This document shows, piece by piece, positions 26,784-34,115 of a stretch of 64,000 nt of DNA. This DNA is from BOG-994 sp049514215. GTDB lineage: Bacteria; Pseudomonadota; Gammaproteobacteria; Burkholderiales; Burkholderiaceae_D. Location: positions 1-64,000 of the forward strand of contig JBEKVI010000020.1 in the NCBI GenBank assembly GCA_049514215.1, written 5' to 3'. The notes below the pieces were generated by a model. It did not search any database. It saw only the letters and a list, made by a program, of their open reading frames with translations, and had not been told where the DNA came from. The number at the start of each line of letters is the position of its first letter. Positions within the stretch are counted from its first letter, which is position 1. The translations under genes and the position numbers were made by a program.

Positions 26784-27749
26784 TTGAACATAGCAAGCAT
26801 TCTGCGTATTTCGGCCGTCGTCCTGGGTGTCTCGTTTCTTGCGAATGCGAGCGAGGTGGCCATGGCCGCTGCGCCCATGGTCAAGACCCAGGCTCCGGGT
26901 TACTTTCGGATGCCGCTCGGCGACTTCGAAATCACAGCCCTCTCCGATGGCACCGTCAAGCTTCCTGTCGAGAAGCTCCTAAAGACGTCGCCCGAGCGCA
27001 CCAAGAGTCTTCTGGCCAAGTCTTCCTTGACCACGCCCTTGGAGACATCGGTTAATGCCTACCTCGTCAATACGGGAAGCAAGCTTGTTCTGATCGATGC
27101 CGGCGCGGGCACGTTGTTTGGTCCGACCCTGGGCAATCTCGTGGCCAATCTGAAGGCGGCCGGATATCAGCCCGACCAGATCGATGAGATCTACATCACC
27201 CACATGCACCCTGATCACGTTGGTGGTCTTGCAGCCGACGGTGCCATCGTGTTTCCCAATGCCATCGTGCGCGCCGATCAACGCGATGCGGATTTCTGGC
27301 TCTCTGAAGATCACCTGAATAAGGCGGCCGAGGGGGACAAGGATTTCTTCAAGGGTGCGATTGCCTCGCTGTCTCCGTACGTCAAGGCCGGACACTTCAA
27401 GTCCTTTAACGGCGACACCGAGTTAATCCCCGGGATCAAGGCCGTCTCCACCTACGGCCATACCGTGGGCCACACCAGTTACTGGGTCGAGAGCAAGGGC
27501 GAAAAGCTCATCGTCACGGGCGATCTGATCCACGTGGCGGCCATTCAGTTGGGCGACCCCACCGTCACGATCGGTTTTGACACCGACACCAAGGCCGCAG
27601 GCGCGCAAAGGCGCAAAGTCTTCAACGAGGCCGCGAAGGAGGGAGACTGGATCGCTGCAGCGCATCTCTCGTTTCCTGGAATCGGGCACCTGCGTACTGA
27701 CGGTAAGGGTTATGACTTCATTCCGGTGAACTACACCACGCTGAAGTAA
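26784..27749 (+). CDS. exported MBL-fold metallo-hydrolase
   Basis: A 321-residue metallo-beta-lactamase-fold hydrolase. A signal peptide (ISAVVLGVSFLANASEVAMA) precedes the domain. YITHMHPDHVGGL is the HxHxDH zinc motif, VSTYGHTVGHTSYWVES supplies the next His, VTGDLIH the bridging Asp, and AAHLSFPGIGHL the last His. This pattern fits quorum-quenching lactonases and related periplasmic hydrolases, but the substrate is undetermined. TTG at 26784 is chosen because GGGAGAAG lies at the right distance and the signal peptide starts there. Convergent with the GntR gene, 29 bp apart. Confidence 0.82.
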   Translation: MNIASILRISAVVLGVSFLANASEVAMAAAPMVKTQAPGYFRMPLGDFEITALSDGTVKLPVEKLLKTSPERTKSLLAKSSLTTPLETSVNAYLVNTGSKLVLIDAGAGTLFGPTLGNLVANLKAAGYQPDQIDEIYITHMHPDHVGGLAADGAIVFPNAIVRADQRDADFWLSEDHLNKAAEGDKDFFKGAIASLSPYVKAGHFKSFNGDTELIPGIKAVSTYGHTVGHTSYWVESKGEKLIVTGDLIHVAAIQLGDPTVTIGFDTDTKAAGAQRRKVFNEAAKEGDWIAAAHLSFPGIGHLRTDGKGYDFIPVNYTTLK

Positions 27750-27778
27750 ACCGGCGCCTCTTGCGCGCGGCTGAGCTT

Positions 27779-28507
27779 CTAAGCCGCGCGCTCGATGGCA
27801 GCTTTCTGCAGGAGCCGCTCGACGATCGCCACGATCTGATCAGCTGCGGCTTCGATATGCCGGGCGAGAGCGGCTTCGGCTTCCTCCGCGCGGCGCGCTC
27901 GGCACAGCTCGATCATCGACAAATGCTCGGCTCGGGCCTCGCGACGAATGGGTGCATTCATGACCTGGAGCCGAAAGTAACGCTCGGATTTCTCATGGAG
28001 AGCACGAATCATGTTCAGGGCCGATGGCCGGTTGGCGGGCCGATAGAGCGACTCGTGAAATGCCCAGTTCAAGGCGCCCCAGTCCTCGGGGAGGGCGGTA
28101 TCCATCTTTGCGACGAGCGCTTCTGCCGCGTCCAGTTCTTCCTGCGACACCCGAAGCGCTGCATGCGAGAGAAGCCAGGGCTCGAGCCTGAGTCTCAGAT
28201 CGAAGAGCTCGCGCACCTCGGCCTCCGAAAGCAGCGAGACGAAGGCGCCCCGGTGCGCGACCACGTCCACGAGGCCTTCGGAACTCAACAGACGAATCGC
28301 TTCGCGAAGCGGAATTCGGCTTACCCCGAGTTCGACGGACAGGGCTTCCTGGCGCAGCACCGATCCCGGCGCGAGAACACCCGAGAGGATGCGAGCCCTT
28401 AATTCGTCGACGACGAGGTCGACCGCGGTCTTTCGCACCAGCCGCCCGCCGTTGAGGGCGGGCTCCGTCCTGAAAGACAGGCCCGAAGTGCCTGATTCTT
28501 TAGCCAT
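27779..28507 (-). CDS. GntR family regulator, FCD subfamily
   Basis: A 242-residue FadR-type regulator: winged helix (LVVDELRARILSGVLAPGSV, LGVSRIPLREAIRLLSSEGL, about residues 24-90) and an all-helical FCD effector domain from about 95 (REVRELFDLRLRLEPWLLSH ... EHLSMIELCRARR with metal/ligand His). ATG at 28507 gives the standard length. It is divergent from three hydroxyproline-pathway genes whose promoter carries an inverted repeat matching the TTGTATACAA-like sites of this subfamily, so it probably represses them and itself until the pathway substrate binds. Confidence 0.9.
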   Translation of the reverse strand: MAKESGTSGLSFRTEPALNGGRLVRKTAVDLVVDELRARILSGVLAPGSVLRQEALSVELGVSRIPLREAIRLLSSEGLVDVVAHRGAFVSLLSEAEVRELFDLRLRLEPWLLSHAALRVSQEELDAAEALVAKMDTALPEDWGALNWAFHESLYRPANRPSALNMIRALHEKSERYFRLQVMNAPIRREARAEHLSMIELCRARRAEEAEAALARHIEAAADQIVAIVERLLQKAAIERAA

Positions 28508-28565
28508 TTTCGAATTTTTGCGTATTTGATCGGATGCGCTCTGCGGAGGCGGCCCCCGAAAGCCT

Positions 28566-28594
28566 TTGACATTATATATTGTATCCAATATATT
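28566..28594 (+). promoter_or_regulatory. sigma70 promoter of the hydroxyproline operon
   Basis: TTGACA (28566-28571), exactly 17 bp, then TATATT (28589-28594), giving a start near 28601 and a leader of about 54 bases to the ATG at 28655. On the minus strand, TATAAT (28571-28576) overlaps it and could be the -10 of the GntR gene. Confidence 0.8.
28574..28593. promoter_or_regulatory. candidate GntR/FCD operator
   Basis: Inverted repeat ATATATTG (28574-28581), spacer TATC, CAATATAT (28586-28593), with core ATTGTATCCAAT. It fills the spacer and -10 of the operon promoter and overlaps the minus-strand TATAAT, so a bound repressor would block both directions. Confidence 0.75.
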
Positions 28595-28654
28595 CTCCAC
28601 ATCTTCCGTCCCCTCACGCTGCCCGGGCCCATCCCCTTTTTTCGAGGACTTTCC

Positions 28655-29560
28655 ATGACCTCCATTCAATGGCGCGGGGTATTTCCCGCGGTCACGACCA
28701 AGCTGCGCCCCGACTTCACACTCGACATCGATGCGATTGGAGTCGGATTGAATCGACTCATTGAAAATGGCGTAGCCGGCGTCGTCATGATGGGCATGGT
28801 CGGAGAAAACGCCCAGCTCTCCGCCGAGGAGAAGCTCATCGTCCTGCGTACAGCCAAAGAAGTCGTCAACGGCCGTGTCCCCGTCATCTCAGGCCTTGCC
28901 GAGACGAGCACCGAGAAGGCAACGGCGTTCGCCAAAGAAGCCCAGCGTCTCGGTGTTGACGGCCTCATGGTCTTTCCGGGTCTGACCTACCGCTCCGATG
29001 CGCGCGAGACCGTCGAGTTCTATCGCAGCGTCGCGCGCGCAAGCACGCTGCCAATCCTTCTCTACAATAATCCGCGTGGCTATGGTGTGGACCTCACGCC
29101 CGATGTCGTGGCCGAGCTCATGGACGAGAAGACCATCGTCGCCATCAAGGAAGAGTCCTACGACACCACGCGCGTGACCGATCTCATCGCCCGCTTCGGC
29201 GCTCGTCTGTCGGTGGTGTGCGGTGTGGATAACCTGGTGCTCGAGAGTGTCGCTCTGGGATCTTGCGCCTGGGTTTCCGGAATGGCCAACCCCTTTCCCA
29301 AGCAGTCCGTGAAACTCCTGAATCTGGCGCTGGAGGGCAAGTTCGAGAAGGCCAGAGTCCTCTATCAGGCGATGATGCCGCTTCTGCATTTCGACACCGT
29401 CGTCAAACTGGTCCAGCATATCAAGCTTGCCGAGCACATCACAACCGGAAGCGCCGAGACGGTCAAGCCGCCGCGCCAGAATCTCATCGGTGCCGAACGC
29501 GAAAACACGATCGCTGTCACCCGCAAGGTCATGAAGGACTTCGAGCGGCTGGGCTACTGA
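28655..29560 (+). CDS. DHDPS-family lyase, probable pyrroline-4-hydroxy-2-carboxylate deaminase
   Basis: A 301-residue TIM-barrel of the dihydrodipicolinate synthase/NAL family. Tyr137 (LLYNNPRG) and Schiff-base Lys165 (IVAIKEES) are the catalytic pair. Members in hydroxyproline operons deaminate delta1-pyrroline-4-hydroxy-2-carboxylate to alpha-ketoglutarate semialdehyde and ammonia. The assignment rests on the neighbouring 4-hydroxyproline epimerase and D-amino-acid flavoprotein, since family members also include DHDPS and keto-acid lyases. First gene of a three-gene operon; the next starts 24 bp after its stop. Confidence 0.82.
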   Translation: MTSIQWRGVFPAVTTKLRPDFTLDIDAIGVGLNRLIENGVAGVVMMGMVGENAQLSAEEKLIVLRTAKEVVNGRVPVISGLAETSTEKATAFAKEAQRLGVDGLMVFPGLTYRSDARETVEFYRSVARASTLPILLYNNPRGYGVDLTPDVVAELMDEKTIVAIKEESYDTTRVTDLIARFGARLSVVCGVDNLVLESVALGSCAWVSGMANPFPKQSVKLLNLALEGKFEKARVLYQAMMPLLHFDTVVKLVQHIKLAEHITTGSAETVKPPRQNLIGAERENTIAVTRKVMKDFERLGY

Positions 29561-29584
29561 TCCGGTAAGAAAGAGTTTGCACCC

Positions 29585-30583
29585 ATGAACCGCACCTTCT
29601 TTTGCATCGATGGCCATACCTGCGGCAATCCGGTCCGCCTCGTCGCAGGCGGCGCGCCCGCGCTGGAAGGCCGCAACATGATCGAGCGGCGCGCCCATTT
29701 CGAGCGCGCATACGACTGGATTCGCCAAGCGCTCATGTTCGAGCCGCGCGGTCACGAGGTCATGTCGGGAAGCATTCTCTATCCGTCCACCCGAGCCGAT
29801 TGCGATATCGCCATCCTCTTCATCGAGGTCAGCGGCTGCCTTGCGATGTGCGGACATGGGACCATCGGCACGGTCACCTTCATGATCGAGCACGGATTAG
29901 TCGAGCCGCGCGAAGCCGGTGTAGTCAGCCTCGACACGCCTGCCGGGCGCGTGCTGGCCCATTTTCATCGCAATGGCGACTTTGTCGACTCGGTTCGCCT
30001 GACCAATGTCCCCTCGTTTCTGCACTCCCGGGATCTGGCCGTCGAGATCGAGGGGCTCGGAGAAATCCGGTTCGATGTCGCCTACGGCGGCAATTTCTAC
30101 GCCATCGTCGAGAGCCAGGCCAACTACGCCGATCTCGACAGTCTCACACCGGGCGACATCCAGCGCCTCAGCCCGCGCCTGCGCGCGAAGGCGAACGACA
30201 AATACCAGTTTGTCCATCCTGAGACACCCGAGATCTCGGGTCTGTCGCATGTCATGTGGACCGGCCGGCCGCGCTCTGCCGGTGCCTCGGCGCGCAACGC
30301 CGTCTTCTACGGAGATAAGGCGATCGACCGCTCCCCCTGCGGCACCGGCACTTCCGCGCGCCTTGCCCAGCTGGTCGCCCGCGGAGACTTGGCGATCGGC
30401 GAGACTTTCGTCCACGAAAGCATCATCGGCACGACGTTCAATGGAGTTGCACTGGAGAAGGTCCAGGTCGGGCGCTACGAAGGCATCCGGCCGAGCGTGG
30501 AAGGCTGGGCGCGTGTGACCGGACACAACACGATCTTTGTGAATGAGCGCGATCCGCTACGCCATGGTTTTGTGCTCAAGTAG
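29585..30583 (+). CDS. 4-hydroxyproline 2-epimerase (proline racemase family)
   Basis: A 332-residue proline racemase-fold enzyme with both catalytic Cys in place: Cys89 in CLAMCGHGTIGT and Cys252 in DRSPCGTGTSARL. Two Cys support epimerase or racemase chemistry; trans-3-hydroxyproline dehydratases replace one with Ser or Thr. It would convert trans-4-hydroxy-L-proline to cis-4-hydroxy-D-proline, the substrate of the flavoprotein downstream. Gene context decides hydroxyproline over proline; the symbols lhpA and hypE are used elsewhere. Start ATG at 29585 sits 24 bp after the deaminase gene. Confidence 0.85.
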   Translation: MNRTFFCIDGHTCGNPVRLVAGGAPALEGRNMIERRAHFERAYDWIRQALMFEPRGHEVMSGSILYPSTRADCDIAILFIEVSGCLAMCGHGTIGTVTFMIEHGLVEPREAGVVSLDTPAGRVLAHFHRNGDFVDSVRLTNVPSFLHSRDLAVEIEGLGEIRFDVAYGGNFYAIVESQANYADLDSLTPGDIQRLSPRLRAKANDKYQFVHPETPEISGLSHVMWTGRPRSAGASARNAVFYGDKAIDRSPCGTGTSARLAQLVARGDLAIGETFVHESIIGTTFNGVALEKVQVGRYEGIRPSVEGWARVTGHNTIFVNERDPLRHGFVLK

Positions 30584-30658
30584 CATCTCTCACCTTACGC
30601 ACAAAGCTCGGGCGCTTTTGACCCCTCTAGGCCGGGTGACTCCCGCAACTGGCGCCTC

Positions 30659-31897
30659 GTGCCCAAGCTCGCCGTCGTAGGCGCGGGAATCGTCGGGTTG
30701 TGCTGTGCCTGGTCCGCCCGGCAACGCGGCTGGGACGTCACGCTCATCGACCGCGATTTCGAAGGAGACCGCGCCTCGCACGGCAATGCCGGTGGCATCG
30801 CCGTCAGTGAATGCCTGCCGCTACGCCTTTCCGGACTGGGACTGAAGCCATTGCGATGGCTCATCGATCCGTTGGGGCCTCTTTCGATTCGGATCGGGCA
30901 CGCGCCTGCGCTTTTTCCCTGGTGGCGAGCGCTACGCAAAGTCTCAGAACCCCATCACTATCAACGCATCGCGCTCGCACTGGCGGCCTTGAACCGATCC
31001 TGCCTTACCGATTTCGAAGCGCTCCTGTCTGACCTTGGGATGCGCTCTGCGCTCCATCGGGAGGGCGCGCTTGCGGTCTACGAGTCCGAAGCCGGATTCG
31101 CCAAGGACGGCGCGGACTGGGAACTGAAACGCCAACTGGGGATGCGCTTCCAAGTCCTCGGTCAAGACGCGCTCGCCGCCCTCGAGCCGGGCCTACTACC
31201 CGTATTCCCACGCGGGGTGCTGCTTGAGGACTGGGCTCACGTCGACGACCCCTTCGCGATCGTAGTTGCCTTGCGGGAGCGCGCGAAGGCGCAGGGTGCC
31301 GAACTCGTGACGGGCGAGGTGCGCGCGCTGGATCTCGCCGCCACCGATCGTCCGGCGGCCATTCTCTCGGACGGCAGGCGCATCGAGCGGGATCGACTCG
31401 TCGTCTCAGCCGGGGCTTGGTCGGCCCTGCTCGCACGCTCGGCAGGCGATCGGGTGCTCCTTGAGAGCGAGCGCGGCTACAACACGACGCTTCCGGCGAG
31501 CGCCGGACTCCTGCGCCGCGAAGTCATTTTCGCCGAGCGACAATTCGTGGCCACCCCCCTTTCGCTTGGGCTACGCATCGGAGGTGCGGCCGAATTCGCG
31601 GGCCTTCATGCACCGCCCAACTATCGACGCAGTCGTGCCCTCCTGGAACTCGGACGGCGCTATCTGCGCGACTTGGATGAACGCGGCGCGCGCGAGTGGA
31701 TGGGGCAGCGTCCCACCACGCCCGATTCCCTGCCCGTCATTGGCCCTTCGAAGGTGAGCGACCACCTGCTTTATGCCTTCGGCCACGGGCACCTGGGGCT
31801 CACGCAAGCGGCGACGACGGGCGAGATGATCGGGGCGCTCCTTGCGGGTGATCCGCCGCACGTCGCGCTCGATCCGTACAGCATTGGCCGCTTCTAG
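30659..31897 (+). CDS. D-hydroxyproline dehydrogenase-like FAD oxidoreductase
   Basis: A 412-residue DAO-type flavoprotein: VPKLAVVGAGIVGLCCAWSA (FAD Rossmann motif), SHGNAGGIAVSECLPL typical of DadA/HypO-like D-amino-acid dehydrogenases, and FGHGHLGLTQAATTGEMI near the C-terminus. In the hydroxyproline route it would oxidise cis-4-hydroxy-D-proline to delta1-pyrroline-4-hydroxy-2-carboxylate, passing electrons to the respiratory chain. GTG at 30659 lies 76 bp after the epimerase stop. Identity as a hydroxyproline (not D-alanine) enzyme is inferred from neighbours. Confidence 0.82.
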   Translation: MPKLAVVGAGIVGLCCAWSARQRGWDVTLIDRDFEGDRASHGNAGGIAVSECLPLRLSGLGLKPLRWLIDPLGPLSIRIGHAPALFPWWRALRKVSEPHHYQRIALALAALNRSCLTDFEALLSDLGMRSALHREGALAVYESEAGFAKDGADWELKRQLGMRFQVLGQDALAALEPGLLPVFPRGVLLEDWAHVDDPFAIVVALRERAKAQGAELVTGEVRALDLAATDRPAAILSDGRRIERDRLVVSAGAWSALLARSAGDRVLLESERGYNTTLPASAGLLRREVIFAERQFVATPLSLGLRIGGAAEFAGLHAPPNYRRSRALLELGRRYLRDLDERGAREWMGQRPTTPDSLPVIGPSKVSDHLLYAFGHGHLGLTQAATTGEMIGALLAGDPPHVALDPYSIGRF

Positions 31898-31987
31898 GAT
31901 CTCCTCTTTCGTCGAGCTTCTTCTCTTCCCATCGATTTTCAGGCACGATCTCGCACGATCGCTTCCGGTGCAGCCCAGGTCAATCCC

Positions 31988-32122
31988 ATGATAGCCAAAG
32001 ACGCCATCGGCGCCGGTATCGGCGGTCTTTCCGTTGCCGCGGCGCTCGCAAGGCATTTCGAGCTTGTGACGATCGTGGAGCGCGACAAGCTGCCCGCTGA
32101 GCCGGTTCCTCGGGCACCGTAG
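31988..32122 (+). pseudogene. remnant of an FAD-dependent monooxygenase-like gene
   Basis: A 44-codon frame begins with ATG at 31988 and stops at TAG 32120-32122. It encodes DAIGAGIGGLSVAAALARHF, then VTIVERDKLP, the N-terminal FAD-binding unit of the flavoprotein monooxygenase/halogenase-like family, with the usual ERDxLP. The remaining few hundred residues are absent and the opposite-strand dehydrogenase gene begins right after. This is best read as a deletion remnant rather than a working small protein. Confidence 0.75.
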
Positions 32123-32125
32123 GGA

Positions 32126-33166
32126 TTAGCGCTCGCCGGGGCCGGTTTTCACCAGACCCAGGCGCACGAGGCTCTCGGCCGTGGCCACGATGGCGTCCTC
32201 GGCAGAACGCGGGCTCCAACCCAGGACCCGCTTGGCTTTCTCGTTGGTCACATGCTTGAACTTCCCCAGTTCAGGCACGACCTGGCGCGCGGTGGCATTG
32301 CGAAGCGCAGCCAGGCGCACCAGCCAGTTGGGCACCTGTCGTGTCGTCACCCGTCGCGCGCTTTCTCCCATGCGTGCCTTCAGCACGCGGGCCATCTCGA
32401 CGACAGGCAGGCTATCGCCAGCGGTGGCAAGAAAGCGCTCTCCCTTCGCGCGCGGGTCTGTCATGGCACGCAGGTGCAGATCGACGACATCGCGCACATC
32501 GACGACCCCGAAATAGAGTTTCGGGCAGCCCGGCAGCGTGCCATTCATCAGACGCTCGATCAGAAGTATCGAAGCCGCATAGTCCCGGCTTAACACCGGG
32601 CCGAAGACGGCCACAGGATTGACCACCGCGAGTTCGAGATCACGTCCCTCCTTCGCCATGAAGTCCCAGGCCGCGCGTTCGGCCACGGTCTTGGATTTGA
32701 CGTAGGCCGGCAGCCTGGCCGACAGGTTCGTCCAGCGCGTCTCGTCGAACGGGGCTTCTTGAGCAGGATGGCCGTAGCCGATCGCGGCGAAAGAAGAGGT
32801 GAGCACCACGCGTTTGACGCCGGCATCGCGCGCCGCGCGCAAGACGCGAAGCGCCCCTTCCCGTGCGGGAATGATCAGTTCGTTCTCGTCCTTGGGCACG
32901 CCTGCCGGAAAGGGCGACGCAACATGCAAGACGTAGTCGCAGCCTGCGACCGCTTCACGCCAGCCGGCATCGTCTTCCAGGTTGGCTGCGAAAAATGAGA
33001 GCGCTTCGTCAGAGCCCGTCCCGCTTTCCTTTAAGAGCGCGCGGACTTCCGGTGCGCGCTTGAGGTCCCTGACTGTGGTGCGCACGCGATGTCCGGCCAG
33101 GAGGAGTTGGATCAAGGCGTGGCTGCCGATGAAGCCTGAGCCACCTGTCACGAGCACCGTACTCAT
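32126..33166 (-). CDS. NAD(P)-dependent epimerase/dehydratase-like oxidoreductase (extended SDR)
   Basis: A 346-residue extended SDR: VTGGSGFIGSHALIQLLLAG is the Rossmann motif, HVASPFPAGVPKD a typical substrate-loop, and PAYVKSKTVAERAAW carries the catalytic YxxxK. The sequence type resembles dihydroflavonol-4-reductase/aldehyde reductase enzymes that reduce carbonyls with NADPH. Its stop lies 4 bases from the end of the flavoprotein remnant, which may mark a deletion junction. The substrate is unknown. Confidence 0.82.
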   Translation of the reverse strand: MSTVLVTGGSGFIGSHALIQLLLAGHRVRTTVRDLKRAPEVRALLKESGTGSDEALSFFAANLEDDAGWREAVAGCDYVLHVASPFPAGVPKDENELIIPAREGALRVLRAARDAGVKRVVLTSSFAAIGYGHPAQEAPFDETRWTNLSARLPAYVKSKTVAERAAWDFMAKEGRDLELAVVNPVAVFGPVLSRDYAASILLIERLMNGTLPGCPKLYFGVVDVRDVVDLHLRAMTDPRAKGERFLATAGDSLPVVEMARVLKARMGESARRVTTRQVPNWLVRLAALRNATARQVVPELGKFKHVTNEKAKRVLGWSPRSAEDAIVATAESLVRLGLVKTGPGER

Positions 33167-33412
33167 CGTAGATCCCTGGGCAAAGATGCGAAGACGTGAA
33201 AAGAAGAGGTGCGCACGGGACGGGGAACCGGACCTGGGCCCGTCTTACAATCCGAAGCAGACGAGGCGAACACCGGCTCCATCCAGGCGCCCCTAGCGCG
33301 CGATCGCAAGAATGTGAGAAAGGCGCGACATCGCCGCCACAGACCCGTTTCAGTGCGGCTATTCTACGGGCAAGCCTTGGGCCACGCTTTCCGACCTTTG
33401 GGAATTGCCAAC

Positions 33413-34111
33413 ATGAAACCCGTTTTTCCGCTCGTACAGGCCACCAACGCTGGATTCGTCGATACCGTCGGCTTTCTCGCGCTCCACGGCCTTTTCACCG
33501 CCCACGTGACGGGCAACTTCGTCACACTGGGCGCCTCGCTGGTCCTTGGCACATCGGGCGTGTTTGCCAAGCTCCTGGCGCTGCCGGTGTTTTGCGCGTT
33601 TGTCATTCTCGCCCGCCTCATCCGCTATCGCCTCATCGACTCGCGCCTGCCGGTCTTGCGGATGCTTCTTCTGATCAAGCTCGTTCTGTTCATCGTCGCT
33701 GGCATACTTGCGATCCGGTTTGGACCCTTTCCCAATGGCGACAGCGAACTCGCGATCCTGACCGGGATGACGCTCGTGGCCGCGATGGCCATCCAAAATG
33801 CCGCGCACCGGGTGCACCTCGCCTCTTTTCCACCATCGACCCTCATGACCGGAACGACCACGCAGATCATGCTGGATTTGGCCGATCTCATTCACGGTGT
33901 CTCCGGAGAAGCGCGCGCTGCGGTCGCGAGTCGGCTGGGGCGCATGTCGGCGAGCGTGATCTCATTCGCACTGGGATGCGGGCTGGCCGCGCTCGCTTAC
34001 ACGGTCTCCTCCACGTGGTGCTTCGCAGTGCCTGCCCTTTTGGGCCTGTTGGCCCTGGCCATTATTCCCGTCGAACCCGCTGAAGTCCCCAAGCCCGCCA
34101 CACCGGCATAG
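33413..34111 (+). CDS. DUF1275 (YoaK-like) membrane protein
   Basis: A 232-residue inner-membrane protein with about six helices: FVDTVGFLALHGLFTAHVTG opens the family motif (HVTGN), followed by AKLLALPVFCAFVILARLIR, LLLIKLVLFIVAGILAI and LVAAMAIQNAAHRVHLAS. The family is widespread but functionally uncharacterised. ATG at 33413 fits the family N-terminus; earlier in-frame starts (33209) give a basic, non-homologous leader. Convergent with the quinoprotein gene, only 4 bases apart. Confidence 0.8.
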   Translation: MKPVFPLVQATNAGFVDTVGFLALHGLFTAHVTGNFVTLGASLVLGTSGVFAKLLALPVFCAFVILARLIRYRLIDSRLPVLRMLLLIKLVLFIVAGILAIRFGPFPNGDSELAILTGMTLVAAMAIQNAAHRVHLASFPPSTLMTGTTTQIMLDLADLIHGVSGEARAAVASRLGRMSASVISFALGCGLAALAYTVSSTWCFAVPALLGLLALAIIPVEPAEVPKPATPA

Positions 34112-34115
34112 GAAT

